Positions 36,441 through 49,366 of a stretch of DNA of 64,000 nt are shown piece after piece. Position numbers and translations under genes: made by a program. Source of the stretch: Eucalyptus grandis (Eukaryota; Streptophyta; Magnoliopsida; Myrtales; Myrtaceae); NCBI RefSeq assembly GCF_016545825.1, contig NC_052622.1, forward strand, positions 10,421,001 to 10,485,000, in the 5' to 3' direction. The notes under the pieces are model-generated. The model was not told the DNA's origin. It made no database searches and was given only the letters and a program-made list of their open reading frames with translations. The number at the start of each line of letters is the position of its first letter. Positions within the stretch are counted from its first letter, which is position 1.

Positions 36441-36584
36441 TTAAAGCCCACCTTACCTTCACAACACTCACTCACCTACCCGAGACATATGCCTCGTCCC
36501 GACCAGGTGTCTTTAGCCGAGAGAGCGCACATAACAAGCACCATGCCCTCGGAGAGTTGCTGCTCCTGCAACCAGATCCCTTGC

Positions 36585-37019
36585 TGTTGGGAATGACTGA
36601 TCCCCGAAAAACCGGATTCGACACTAAATTGAACCCCTAAATCAATGCGGAAGACGAGCCCGGGAAAAACAACATGTATCACCGATCCTAAAGCACACCA
36701 TGGATTCGAGCGTACCTTTTAGCCACACAGATTAAACACCGATGCCGTTAGAGGAAGAGAAACTTGGTCCCGTTCGATCCGGTGAGGCAAATTGGCCTTC
36801 GCGCTTCACTGTTTTGCTTTTTGGAGAAAACGACAGAGAGAGAGAGAGAGAGTTGAGAGAAACGTACGTCTTTTTCTTTTTTGAACAAAACTGTGTCTTT
36901 TTTCTCTTTCTCCTCCCTTTTATACCTCTCTCCTTCCACGGGCCCTTTTCCCGTGGGCCGGGCTTTCTCGGCCCAACTTGGGCGGACGGGCCTTAAGCCC
37001 AATACTAATAAAGCCTTCA
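36585..37019 (-). repeat. 3' LTR of the copia element
   Basis: 435 bp. Carries a GA run (about 36834-36851), longer than in the partner LTR, and GGCCCA-rich ends. ORFs of 84-108 codons on both strands are LTR sequence. Confidence 0.92.
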
Positions 37020-38109
37020 TCTCCCACTCGCACATGGTGGGCCGAACATAATTCTCTTTACCTCTTTTCAACATTCATACCGGTGAATAATCCGTGCGAC
37101 CAGCATACTTTGAGAGCTTGTTGATATACATCTGTTAGGAATATATAGCAGCTCATAATGGGCGTCACACTCGAGTAGATTTAGTATGCAAGTACCTAGA
37201 TCGATCGATCACATGTTATATCTCTCTTGATCTCTTTTAAACATGATATATATATATATATATATTGTATTCACAATTATAATTATCACAAAGACAATCA
37301 TAATTGGTTGACCAGTGAATTTAAAAACTACAATGTGATTCTCCAAAATCGATATTCCTCTTTCCTTCAAACCCTTAATTTCAGTTCAGCTTGCTTTTCT
37401 AGAAATGTCCCATTAGATCGAATCAACTCATGACCATTGGCAACATCCTAAGATAGCAAACACTAAATAGAAACCTTGAGAATAAGAAAAAAGTCATGAG
37501 GGCACTAAAATTGAGGAACTCTTTTCCTTAAGAGTCTCACACGTCATAAAAGTTGAGATCAAACTTTTTGTCACTCTTATTGGTCGGCTCATGCATACGT
37601 AGTATGAAATACGTATTACGGTATTAACTCCTTTCCCATGGAGCGTATGTCTACACCTTTCAATACCGTACAGATGATAGTTCAGACATACCCAATGTCT
37701 AACTTGAGTTCATATATCTATTATTTTACAAAATTCATCAGAACTCACATTTGGCATCTTAGACAGATAAAGTAAAATATGTGGGGTATTTTACTTTCGG
37801 ACATAGTAAGTATTATGTCCTCATCTTAACACTCAGTTAAGGCGACATACGTATTTTAAGCTTGAGCTCTCGATTATCACCTAGATAATAAGCTTAAAAA
37901 CAGTCTCATCTCTATTTATCACACAAGAATAGAGGCGATTACCCGTGTGAGTGGGCTAATCTTTTATATGTCCGACATACTTCCTTAACTTAAAATAATA
38001 CACTGAGTATTGAGATGCATAAAGATCAAACAAAGATTCATAGGCATTAATAATGAAACAACACTAGTTCATAAATGTGAACAACTCAGGGAAATTACAA
38101 TCCAGTACA

Positions 38110-39460
38110 TCAGACTCTACGCAATCCTAGAGATTTTACATGACCACAAAACACATCTCTAGGTATTGGCTTTGTCATAGGATTTGCTACCATTCTATGC
38201 GTAGATATGTACTGTAAGTTCACATCCTTTCGTGCAACCATATCCTTGACAAAGTTATACTTGGTATCTATATGTTTGGTCTTGCCATGATATTTTGGAT
38301 CTTTGGTGTACGCTATAGCTGCTTGGCTATCACAGTTAACCAATAATTGATTTGCAGCTTTCTCAATAACACCTAAATAATCCAAGAATCTCTTAAGTCA
38401 AACTGCTTCTTGTACTACTGATGATAATGCCACGAACTCAGCTTCCATCGTGGATAAGGCTATGCACGTTTGCTTCTTACTACTCCAACATATGGTGCCA
38501 TTATTCGGTAAGAAAACAAATCCAGAGGTAGATTTTCTTTCATTTAAATCTTCTCTCCAATCAGCATCAGAATAGCCTTTGAGTTGCAGATCCTTTCCAT
38601 AATAACTCAACGTATAATCAGCAGTCCCCTTTAGATACCTTAGTATTCATTTAACGGTTTTCTAACGTGCTTGACCTGGATTGGATTGGTATCTACTCAC
38701 CATTCCAACTTCATAACATATGTCAGGTCTTGTACACATCATAGCGTACATCAAGCTCCCAACAGCACTAGCATAAGGAACATGTTTCATTTGTTCATTC
38801 TCTTGTGGGGTCCTTGAACACAGTCTATGGCTCAATCCTTCACCTTTTGCAATAGGAGTGTCTATGGGTTTACAATCCCATATCCTTCAATTCAAAATTG
38901 GAAGACAACCAACTTTTGACAGTATTGACAAACTCCACATTACTTCCAATTAGTATATCATCAACATATAATGATATGATCACAAATTGATCATTGGATC
39001 TTTTGATATATACACAATGATCCTCATCTATCATTGTAAAGTCATATGCCATTATGGCATTATGAAATCGTATATACCATTGTCTTGACGATCGCTTAAG
39101 GCCATATATCGACCCCAAAGTCGACATACCTTTTCTTCTTGGCCTTTCACTATGAAACCAGCAGGTTGTTCCATATATATATATTTCTTCCTCTAATTCT
39201 CCATTGAGGAAAGCAGTCTTTACATCAATTTGATGTAACTCAATATCCATACTAACCACTTTTGCCAGAATAATGCAAATCGAGGTAAATCTCACTATAG
39301 GAGAAAATGTTTCTTCATAATTAATTCATTCCTGTTGATTATACCCCTTCGCCACAAGGCGAGCCTTATGCCTTTCTATCGAGCCATCAGCCTTTCGCTT
39401 TATTTTGAGAACCCATTTGTTCCCATTAGCTCTGCGTCCCTTTTGGAAGATTAACCAGTT
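38110..39460 (-). pseudogene. Copia reverse transcriptase and RNase H, broken
   Basis: Right to left: RT start near 39300-39430 (NKWVLKIKRKADGSIERHKA, then an in-frame stop), RT core 38870-39295 with the catalytic YVDD (38958-38969, context ISLYVDDILIGSN), a gap with frameshifts, RNase H 38398-38610 (GYSDADW, TMEAEFVALS) and its end 38110-38385 (CDSQAAIA, HIDTKYNFVKD). Typical copia RT-RH order. At least three breaks. Confidence 0.88.
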
Positions 39461-39782
39461 CCCAGACTTGGTTTGATTTCATTGACTCCATTTCCTCTTT
39501 CATTGTATAAATCCATTTTTCCTTACTAGGCAATTAAGAGCCTCATTAATATTTCTTGGCTCATCCTTATCTCGTGGAGCAATTATAAAAGTTTCCCCTT
39601 CAATGTCAAAACGTTGACGGGGATACTTTGGCGACTTGTTTGCTATATGGGAGAATGCACACTTAGCACATCATTCCCCATTATGCTCCCACTCGGATTA
39701 GATAATGACAATATTACCTCATCATGTGGTTGTAATTGAGAATGAGTTGAATTCAATTCATCACTTCTCATATTACTCCCAC

Positions 39783-41150
39783 TTAGACGAACTCCACTAA
39801 CATCATTATCCTGATCTGAGGTCTCAAATAGGGGTAATCTTCCCCTATTTCGCCCTTCTTAGGAAATTCATCCACTAAGAATGTGACATCCTGTGATTCA
39901 AATTCAGTTATACCCCCACTTTCCTGCTCACCTACGAACACATACCATTTCGAGTGTTCGAAGTATCTCATGAAAATACTCTTCTTTTATTTGGGACCAT
40001 ATTTCCCAAATTTGTGAGAGGGCTCATTAGTATATGTAGCACAACCCCATGGCTTAAGAAAACTTAAGTCCGGTTTTCTACCTGTCCACAACTTATATGG
40101 AGTGGAAGCAATTGATTTGGAAGGCACTCGGTTAAGTATATAGGCAGCAGTTAACAACATATCACTCCAAAAAATGATATGTAAGTTAGCATGCGTCATC
40201 ATGGACCTAACCATTTCCAAAAGAGGGTTCTGTTTCTTCTCTCTCGCAACACCATTTTTTTTAGGAGTATATGGAATAGACAACTGTATTTCTATTCCTT
40301 TTCATCACATTATTTTCTGAACTCATCGTATAAATATTCTCGACCTCGATCGGATCTCAATACTTTTATTTTCTTGTCTAATTGATTTTCTTCCAAGTTC
40401 ATAAACCTTTTGAAACAACTTATGCTTCAGATTTATGAGAAATCAAATAGACATATCCGAATCGAGTATAATCATCTATAAAAGTGATGAAATAAATAGC
40501 CCCATGCCTTCCTCTCACATTCATTGAACCATAAACGTCAGAATGGATTAAATGCAGAGGAACGTCAGCTTTTTTGCCTTTTCCAAATGGTTTCCTTGTC
40601 GTTTTCCCTTCTAGGCAATACTTACATATGGACAAATTGACTTTTTCAATATTACCCAACAAGCCCTCTTTGGCTAGTCTATTCATATGTTGTTGGCCAA
40701 TATGACCAAGTCTAGCATGCCACACATTCACATCATTATCACATGAAATAAAAGACGTGAAACAAGGGAATAACATATTGACATCACCACAAACAACATT
40801 CAAGACAATAAAACCATCTAGAAAGTGACCACAACCATAGTAGTTTGTATCTAAACACAAATCTACACCTTTATTATGGAAGTTTATACCAAAATCAAGC
40901 TTAACCAACATCAAAATAGACACTTAAATTTCGACGAATCTCTGGAGCATATAGAATATCATGTAGGAACAAGTTGCGTCAACCACGCATGTTCAATTGG
41001 CAGGTGCCAATCCCTTTAACTTCAGCTCTAGAGCTGTTTCCCACATAGATCCACTTAGTTCCAGTTGGTATCGTCAGAATTCCACGAAGGATTCTTTATC
41101 CTTCGCTACATCGTCTATTGCTCCTGAATCTACAGTCCACAAAGGATTGG
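39783..41150 (-). pseudogene. Copia protease and integrase, broken
   Basis: Protease motif WTVDSGAIDDV at 41101-41140 (DSG active site). Integrase zinc finger 40420-40923: WHARLGHIGQQHM...CKYCLEG, an HHCC finger. The core follows with HSDVYG and FIDDYTRF, two of the catalytic Asp; 39987-40283 continues with TPKKNGVAREKK and AAYILNRVPSKS. Frameshifts separate the pieces. The 62-codon ORF at 39783-39971 is the degraded integrase C-terminus. Confidence 0.85.
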
Positions 41151-41151
41151 A

Positions 41152-42524
41152 TTAAGCTAATAATGCATAACTTGACACAAAAGTAAAGTTCTCAAATGTA
41201 CAAGAGGTGTTTACCTTCTTTGGCTCACGACAGTCGCGAGCATAGTGACCCTTCTTGTCACAGTTGTAACACCTCACCATTGACATTTTCTTCACTTGAG
41301 GACGTTTTCCTCTCTTGTGTTGGTTAACTCTTGATCTCTTGTAATAAGGACTTGATCCTTTGCATTCCCACATATTGAACAAATCAATACGCTTGCGCTT
41401 AGAGCTCAAAGCCCTTTCTGAGCTAGAACCAGCATTGCAAATATTTATTTTCAGCTCACATGCCGTTAAGCGGTCCTCTACCAGCTCAAGGTGGCGCACA
41501 ACATCCTCAAGATCTTCCATAACATGGTCAAGAGCTTCTAGTGCTTTTTGCTTTTCCAGCACATATTGAATCTTCATATTCAATATTTCACAATTGTTGC
41601 CGTTCACATCAGCAATTGTGTTCTAAGTTGCTGAATCCATCAATCTGAACACATCAGACATATGTGCACGAATAATTAATGCCTATCATTTATGCATCCA
41701 CTTTGCACAGACCCATCATATCAATGAATAATTTCAAGTAAGGTTTCAGAATCAAAAGGTCACTACGTTTCCAATCATCCTCCAAAAATCCTAACTTAAA
41801 ACTATCATTAATATGATTGTCATATGCAAAATCAATTCTATGAAGCTACAAAAACTTCTAAACTACCCACAACTAATTACCCATAGCAACCAGCAACAAC
41901 AGAAGGCAACAGATAATTGATATCCAATGAAACAATAATGCTTTCAACATAATACAACAATCCATTACACTAAGTAATGTATACAAAGCAAACTATCAAC
42001 ATAGAAAGAGATATTTAACACTAAAAAAAACATCTCATAATTAATCTAAGAAATAAACAGAGAATGTCCCTTTTAGTCTATCAGTCAAAATATATGAGAT
42101 TTTTTGAAGGCACATTTGCCAACCATGGAAAAACTTTTGGAGAGCTTTCATGTCACCTCCAAGGCGCATTCGCTCTGCGCCATGTGGCGCTTAATCTAAG
42201 GGTTGAAGTTTTAGCCAACTCAATCCTATAATGCTCTCTCACAAAAGCTTCCACTAGCCTCCTATAATCCGGGACCACGTTGACCTCCCATAACCGATCT
42301 AACACTGCTTGCCATTCAGGTGGAAGAGTGTTCATCAAAGCTGGCACCTTCTCAAAGTCCGGCATAAGATAACCATTCAAGATGATTTCCTGTATCATCT
42401 GATTGACCTTGACCATGTGTGATACTAAATCACCATCAAGCCACCGATAATCAGCTAACTCTTTCATCAGCCTTTTCAGTCTAGCTCTTCCTTCATCCGT
42501 TCTCGGGATTGCGTATCCGTGCAT
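41152..42524 (-). pseudogene. Copia gag, broken
   Basis: 42153-42524 is the central gag (UBN2-type) region (RLKRLMKELADYRWLDGDL, FEKVPALMNTLPPEW). 41152-41607 is the C-terminal part with a CCHC zinc knuckle CYNCDKKGHYARDC before the protease. Between 41608 and 42152 no frame stays open; part of it looks unrelated or very decayed. Confidence 0.85.
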
Positions 42525-42689
42525 AACGCATCATAGTTCCCGCAACAAATGCGTAACTAAAATGGATCACTTATAATCCACAATTAAACAAAATGGAAAA
42601 TACATAATTTTCCATGATTCATGCAACAAATGCAGAATAATGAATGTATTACCTCTAACCCACACTTACATGATTGAAAAAGAAACAAA

Positions 42690-43439
42690 TTCCTTTTTTT
42701 TTTTTTTTTTAAGACCAACGGTCAAAGTCAACGGTCAACGGTCAACGGTCGGTCAACGGGTCAATGGTCAAGTCGTTGGACCGATCGGACCGGGGTCGTC
42801 GGGCCGGTCGGGCCGGATTGCGCAACCGCCCGCACGTGCCGTGCGCGTGCGCGGGCCGACGCCACGCAGACGTTAGCCGACACGTCTTCTTATTTCGTCG
42901 TGCCGGGCGCCCGCGGTCGGGTCGGGTCGGGTCGCCGGGCCGTCGCCGTCGGTGGATCGCCGCCAATCGGGGCGCTATTGCTGACGTTATCGATGACGCG
43001 TCACCCCAACGGTTACGATCGTTGGGTGACGCCATGCCGACGCCGACGCTGCCGGTCCGTCGACCGGCGTGCCGATTCGCCGGGGCCACGCCGCCGCCCC
43101 ATATGCCGGCTTGCCGTCGGCGCGTGTGGCGCATGCGCTGGCCGATGCCAGCCCTTCGAGCGCGTGGCGCACACGCGCAACGGCTTCTGGCCGCGCGTAT
43201 GGGCGCGTGCGGCGTCTTCCGGCGGCGCACGACATGTCGCCGGACTCGTCTCGATGACCTCTTTCACCCAGTGCCTTCAGAATTCGATTTCGACTTACGA
43301 AAACTCAGAAAAATGGCCGAACAGCGCTCGGGTGTTGGGATTTCTCGCCCCGATCCGTACGGCCGAAGGTTTTCGCGAAAAATCAATGAAAAAACGTCAA
43401 ACAAATCGGGAAAAACGTGAACTAGGGCTCTAATACCAA
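42690..43439 (-). other. Long GC-rich leader of the copia element
   Basis: About 740 bp between the primer-binding site and gag. It opens (plus strand) with GGTCAACGGTCAACGG-type repeats, then turns into very CpG-rich DNA. The overlapping ORFs on both strands (up to 218 codons, Arg/Ala/Pro-rich) are typical of GC-rich non-coding sequence and show no domain. Confidence 0.65.
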
Positions 43440-43866
43440 TGTTGGGAATGACTGATCCCCGAAAAACCGGATTCGCCACTAAATCGAACCCCTAAATCAA
43501 TGCGGAAGATGAGCCCGGGAAAAACAATACGTATCACCGATCCTAAAGCACACCACGGATTCGAGCGTATCTTTTAGCCACAGATTAAACACCGATGCCG
43601 TTAGAGGAAGAGAAACTTGGTCCTGTTCGATCCGGTGAGGCAAATTGGCCTTCGCGCTTCACTGTTTTGCTTTTTGGAGAAAACGACAGAGAGAGAGAGT
43701 TGAGAGAAACGTACGTCTTTTTCTTTTTTGAACAAAACGGTGTCATTTTTCTCTTTCTCCTCCCTTTTATACCTCTCTCCTTCCACGGGCCCTTTTCCCA
43801 TGGGCCGAGCTTTCTCGGCCCAACTTGGGCGGACGGGCCTTAAGCCCAATACTAATAAAGCCTTCA
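43440..43866 (-). repeat. 5' LTR of the copia element
   Basis: 427 bp. Matches 36585-37019 end to end. Differences include a shorter GA run and loss of a CA dinucleotide near 43577. The primer-binding site lies immediately left. Confidence 0.92.
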
Positions 43867-43871
43867 CTTGC

Positions 43872-44540
43872 CGTCACCGTCGTCCTCCCTCCTGTCGTCA
43901 ACTCCAACGGAGCTCGGGTGCACGAGAGTGTGAGGCGGTCCTGGAGGTGGAGCGCGGTCGAAGAGTGAGGACGATGGCAACAATCCCATTGCAGGAGGAA
44001 ACTTGCCGAAGACATGGTATTCGCTACGTGCGAGTACTCGGCCACGTTGGGACTTGGAACTGGGACATCAAAGAAATGAAGAAGGGAAAAGCGAGAGCAC
44101 AGAGAGATGAGAACGAGCTGGACTGGGAATTTATAAGATGGATCTCTTTTTACTGGGATCTAACATTTTTTTTTTTTTGGTTGGTTATTACGATTTGTCG
44201 CAATACAGTAAATGAATTCAACATTGTGTTACAAGGTATTTGAACTTAATTACGACAACAACACGCTGAAATATTTATTATAATACAGTACACCTGAGGA
44301 ATCATAAAAGTGCCAGATTCATCAAAAGCAGAGGAAAGTGAGAGCTCGTGTGGGAGATACAATGAGCGAGAGGAAGAGAAGAAAGTGAGGCGGAGTGGCA
44401 TTTATCGAAATCAGAAAGCGATTTCACAATCCCAATTTTCATGAAATTCGAATATGTTGTGCCAACCGTTGGAAACCTCCTCCATCCTAGTAATTTCAAC
44501 GTTCTCGCTCCTTAATATCTGATCACTTTTTTTTTTTTTT
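43872..44540. repeat. Duplicated non-coding block, paired with 54400-54920
   Basis: Shares TTGGGACTTGGAACTGGGACATC-type wording (shorter matches: GAACTGGGACATC, GAGCGAGAGGAAGAGAAG, CCCAATTTTCATGAAA) with 54.4-54.9 kb. The sequence right of the copia element continues that left of 36585. No gene; the 171-codon ORF at 43728-44243 runs out of the LTR. Confidence 0.55.
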
Positions 44541-46995
44541 TGGTAATTTATCTATATGGTGATAAGCTTGTTGCTATCATCCAAGATAGTTTATCTTGAT
44601 ACACTAGAGCAGGCCTGAAGTAACCCTGCTTTGCACAAGGGAAGATTTTGGTGAGCTTGCTTTGTAGTTTTCTCTCGATTGGGTTTTCCATTTTAAGATC
44701 TTACGTGTAAGTTTACAGCTCTGCTTGTTCATGGTCTGACGAGGAGGCACCTCTTCTCCCGAAGTTGTGGTACTATTTTGCTGAGTTACTAAAAGAGAGT
44801 TGTCCGCCTAGAAGAATTTGCTGTGCCCATCTATTCGCAAAGAGGCGAGACAAAAATTTCCTTACGGTCTTATCCTAATAAAGTGGCATCAGAGCATTGG
44901 TTTTTGTGTGTTGGTTGATTTCTTCAGCGAAAATGGAAAGCATGAACAAAATGGTTTGTTTGAATAGCACAATTATCATTCATGGAATAGTATGTCGGAT
45001 GCAAATTCTACAATCCTAAGATCTCTATAACCAAAACAAGAACATGTATAATTAAGTAGAAAGTTTAACGCACTTGTATTGGGATTCATTCTTTTGAAGC
45101 GGAAGCGAAAAACCCGATATTCCACATGCTTCTCCTCTATTGTCCTTTGTATCACTGGCTCAATGAGCTCAATGAGACGGCCCCTCATCCTTTAGTGTTA
45201 GGTTAACGCTCCTTATGTAAGGATACATGTGAGGAGAGACTTGAGCAGTATTTATAGAATTTCCAATCAGGCTCCCTTATTACGGGCCAAGCTCAATTCG
45301 GTTCACACTAGCCAGCCTCATATTAGACTATTTAAGAAATCTTATATCTCACCTTAGACCAACCTCGTTTTACGGTAACCGTAAAATGGTAAATTACAAT
45401 ATCAATTAATGTAGTCCACATTAGGAAAACTCTTACATAGTAAATGGGAAGAGCTATTGTTTGTGGAGTCATTGCATCTTCTGGTGTTTGCTGCCCATAA
45501 ACCTAAAAGTGGTGAGGATTGTGCATTTCAGGTTTGTGGATTTATTCGGCAATTTGTGGATGAAACTGTATATGATCTCCTCTGTTATAAAATGTACAAA
45601 CTTTGTAGTCGAAAGTAGAATGGCTGTTTGATTCAAAAGCAGGGAATAATAAGTATCTGCTTAAGATGATGCATTTAAAATACAGAGAGGGAACCATACT
45701 CGAGTGAATTTCAGGCGACGATTGAGACATTTGTCAAGTACAGCCTTCATATTTGAATGTAAAGTTCTAGGGATGTGGTTACTCCATGCTCTCCAGAAGT
45801 CTAGGGAAGCTTTTGGAGCTTTGCTTGCAAGTTCCGGTGGTGTTGATTCCGTGAAACTTGCAAAGAGAGGTGTCTTGAATGAGGAGTTAATTGTTTCGAC
45901 AAAATCTCTGGGTTCATCGTCCCAGTCCGTGGAACTGGTCACAGAATGACAGTGGAGGATCATATTTCGAATCCCCGGAATAAAGCTGGTTGTAGCAAAC
46001 CGAGGGGGACGTCCAAGTCGGGAAAAGGAATTTTCGATTGTGGCAAGCCAGGTCAAATGAAATGAGAGTGCAGATTGCTTGTGAGGGAGCAGAAGAAGGG
46101 TGGAGTGGAAAAGAGAGAGCCAAAAGATCCTGCAGCAGTTGCATCTAGTGGTCAAGTAATTGTTGTCTGTGATGATGGTTATGTTAATCGTATAAGCCAG
46201 GACACTACATGAGTAATTGATTTGGCTACCTCGTTCCGCGTTACTTCAAGATGAGACTTCTTCACATCTTACGCTGCCGCTGCTCATGTTACTTCTAGGA
46301 AGAAATGATGGGGCAGCCAAGATCACTGGCATTGGCGACATCTGTTTGGAAACCAACACCCCATGCAAGCTGCAACTAAGAAATGTCAAACTTGTTCCAG
46401 ACATTTATCTACAGTTGATATCCACTGGTGTACTTCACTATGGAAGCTCACTAGAAGTTCTTTGGGGGCGGTGAGAGCCTGAGAGGTGTCAAGTCAAGCA
46501 CTATGCGTGAGGTAAATGCAGTCAAGAACACCTCAGTTGAGTTGGGGCACATGCGGCTTGGCCATACAAGCAAAATCCTGCCTTTGAAAGGTGGGCCTTT
46601 AAAAGCTCATTCTCTAGCTGGCAAACAACATAGAGCTGCATTTCGTAGTCCTCATTCCTCTGGAAGATCACATGCGTTAGAGCTTGTTCACACTGAAGTA
46701 AGCATGATGGATGCTAGAATTTTTGGTGGTGCAGTGTATTTTGTTACACTCATTGATGATCACTCTCATAAATACTTTAGATGATGACCTATCTAGGGGT
46801 TCAATTAGAACAAGCGAATGAATATACCTTCAAAGAATTTATAGGCTTCTTGCCCTGTTATTGTTTCTACACCGATGAACTCTCGCAACCACTTCACAAC
46901 CAAGGCACGTTCCCTCGGCAGGCAAGTTTTTGGCTCACATCAGGTGGGCCGTCAAGGAACGCAAAAGCCTGTTTTGACACTTTGTGGCAATAATC
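44541..46995 (+). mobile_element. Decayed Ty1/copia relic, plus strand
   Basis: A possible LTR end precedes a primer-binding site TGGCATCAGAGC (44884-44895), then a gag start at about 44932 (MESMNKMV, NYHSWNSMS after a frameshift), a ruined zinc knuckle (DCGKPGQMK, stop, ECR) near 46035-46075, a pre-integrase segment at 46217-46474 and an integrase remnant at 46503-46784 (LGHMRLGHTSK, LELVHTEV, YFVTLIDDHSHKYF). RT is not seen. A 3' LTR was not found. Confidence 0.7.
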
Positions 46996-47434
46996 CAGTT
47001 ATGTTTTTAGGAAGCAAGCATAAACTGTACCAGCAAGCATAGAAGTAGCCCATATATGTCAGCGAACGCTTATCCAAGTATTCATTGAAACACAATCGAT
47101 CTGATAGGTTTCGCTTCCTCGTCTCTCAATCTACCCAGCGTGCTTTTCTCAGTCGGCGAAGCGTGCATTTCTTGAAGCTTCTTCTAGACGTGGAACCCTG
47201 GACTTGAGTGGCCTTCTCATGCCAAAAGTGGAACATTCTAATGGAGTCTTGGAAGTTTTCTTTCTCTGAGCAAGAACCGTTTAGCAGAAGAGAGGGGGAC
47301 AGTGATAATTTGGTTAAGATCTTCAGATTCTCGACCCGAAAACCAATCTGCACAATTGGACAACGCTCATTTAAGGTCATTGAAATCGCAATGGAAAGAT
47401 GTGGACTACGACTGAACCCCCCGATCTCCAAGAC
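46996..47434. other. Unassigned spacer
   Basis: Between the copia relic and the TNL relic. Short ORFs on both strands (47126-47431, 47208-47588) have no motif; the latter runs antisense into the TNL relic. Confidence 0.4.
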
Positions 47435-48241
47435 CTACACACAGGCGTCCAGTGATTGCCAAACTCTAACGAGAGCTTTGCTTCGATCCACTAGCCTTTT
47501 GGTTCTCTCCGGAAGTTCCACTAATCCTGTATCCACCGTTACTAGCATTGACAAATGTCTTAGATTACCGACTGAGTATGGCAAATAACGAACACTAAAA
47601 CATTGGATCAAGATGAGCTCTAGGCAGCTAGACAACCAATTTCCTCAGACAACTTTTTAAGAAGCGGGCACTATTTGATTTTCAAGTAAAGTAACTACTC
47701 TAATTTACCAATCAAGGGATCAATTTTGGCCAACCTTGGAAAATATTTTAGAACCAATCTCTCCAAACCGTAAATTCAGAGAAGTGAGGTGATTTGATTA
47801 AGGATTTAGACCCCTCAAGATGCAAAACTTTCAGTTTATGTGGTACCTACGAAACAGCAACCAACTTAATACCGTTAGGGCTTCTTATGCATTGCAAAAT
47901 AGGTGCATGTCATCATATATTCAGACAATTAATTAAAAGAGTAAATGAATCAGGTGAAATTGTACAATGATTTCAACCCATCTACTCCATTCTTCCGTGA
48001 TGTTATTGCCCAAAAGTTTGAGAACAACTAGGTGATTTAGCACAAAGTTATTTGCTTGAAGTTTCGGAGGGCAATTTCGCCAACAAAGCCATCTTAGCTG
48101 AGGCAAAATATTCTCAAAGTTGCCAACAAAGTTCCCTCCATCCAATTCAAGAAACCTCACATTCATAAGATTCACAAAATTTTCCTGTGTAAAATTGTGT
48201 CTCGTTCTCCATAGTGTGAGTGCTACCATAATTTCTGTTCC
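47435..48241 (-). pseudogene. TNL relic: two LRR exons without TIR or NB-ARC
   Basis: 47966-48241 is a full-length leading LRR exon: 276 bp and 92 codons, identical in length to TNL-A, B and C, open throughout (VRFLELDGGNFVGNFENILP, LRWLCWRNCPPKL), with acceptor and donor in place. About 47435-47862 is the main LRR exon, frameshifted (KVLHLEGSKSLIKSPHFSEF, then LILIQCFSVRYLP). Nothing resembling NB-ARC or TIR lies to the right, so this is a broken, 5'-truncated gene. Confidence 0.85.
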
Positions 48242-49366
48242 CTAACAAGGAGGAAAATGAAGTTCATAACCACAGTATCACAAATATACACAACTTCTAT
48301 CACCCATGCATCTGCATACGTTTTCGTTCTTTTCTGTTCTTGTAATGACCTGCCCGAGTCTCATGAGCCAAGCCTCTAAGATAAATATTATGACCACACA
48401 AGGTGGTTACCGTTTAGGCACATGTTAATTTATGAATTACTGTACTGTACAGATTGCGAAGACTTACATCTCTTTATCGGATTTATTTATCTATTTGATA
48501 GAAGTATCCGTATTGATTTAGCTGATTTTTTTGTCTACTAAAGTATTCTGGCATGCACTACACGACAAGTTTTAAATTTATTTAAATAAACCATTTATCC
48601 TCATCTATACTGTTGTGTTAGCCTTAACAATTTCCATGGAATCAAATTCAATCATTAGTATAGTGCACAAATTTAATATAATTCTATATAATTACTTGAA
48701 AAAATGGTGTGTGTATTTATATAAAAGCATAAATACAATCATCAATGACGCTCAATTTCAAACAATAAAAAAATTTCAAATTTCAAAGAAATCAATGTTA
48801 TATCTATTCATTATGGATCCGAACTCATTGCTCAACTCAAACACCATGGTCACACTTTGCTAGGTGACAAAGCCCAAAAACTATATCAGATATGGTAGGC
48901 TGTGATTAAGCCACATAACAAAATTGATATGCGCACACTTATAAATTTCAATTTTTATAGTGTGTAATTGTCATGTAGGTTGCTCGTCAGCATAAATAAC
49001 AAAACCACAGTGACTAAAATAACCTTTTTTTCTCAGTAATTATATATATAGCTATCTATGGGCAAAATAATTACACTTTTACATTATGAATAGTGCAATG
49101 GAATATACAGAAGTGGTAGCGGTAGAGAGCCACTTACCTCCTCGAATCAACCTGAATAATTACCATTCTTCTCCGTAACCCCAGACCCATTCCTCTTGTA
49201 CCACAATTAAAACTTTTTCTCCTCTCTTTTTTTTTCTGTTTTTTTTTTTTCAAGCCAAAACCATAGCATATATGTATGCACCTTTAAGAGAGCTCTACGT
49301 CTAGAAGTGGCAGGATATAAAAATCAGAACAACCACAAAGTATATCCATAAAAGAAATTTCTTTAC
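48242..49366. other. AT-rich intergenic DNA
   Basis: No gene supported. Contains a poly-T/poly-A rich zone (49220-49252). An 82-codon plus-strand ORF at 48615-48863 is AT-rich and has no recognisable motif. Confidence 0.4.

Larger units (their letters stand above)
36585..43866 (-). mobile_element. Complete Ty1/copia retrotransposon with CTTGC target duplication
   Basis: LTRs at 43440-43866 (5') and 36585-37019 (3') both run TG...CA and differ by about a dozen substitutions plus short indels by eye. CTTGC lies at 36580-36584 and 43867-43871. A primer-binding site (TGGTATTAGAGC, 43427-43438) is one base inside the 5' LTR, and a polypurine tract (GCGAGTGGGAGA, reverse of 37020-37031) abuts the 3' LTR. 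The domain order gag-protease-integrase-RT-RNase H marks it as copia. The polyprotein is split by stops and frameshifts, so it cannot move by itself. Confidence 0.93.

Noticed and set aside
42742..43433. ORFs of up to 218 codons in CpG-rich DNA
   Set aside because: They lie in the leader of the copia element between PBS and gag and are open on both strands at once.
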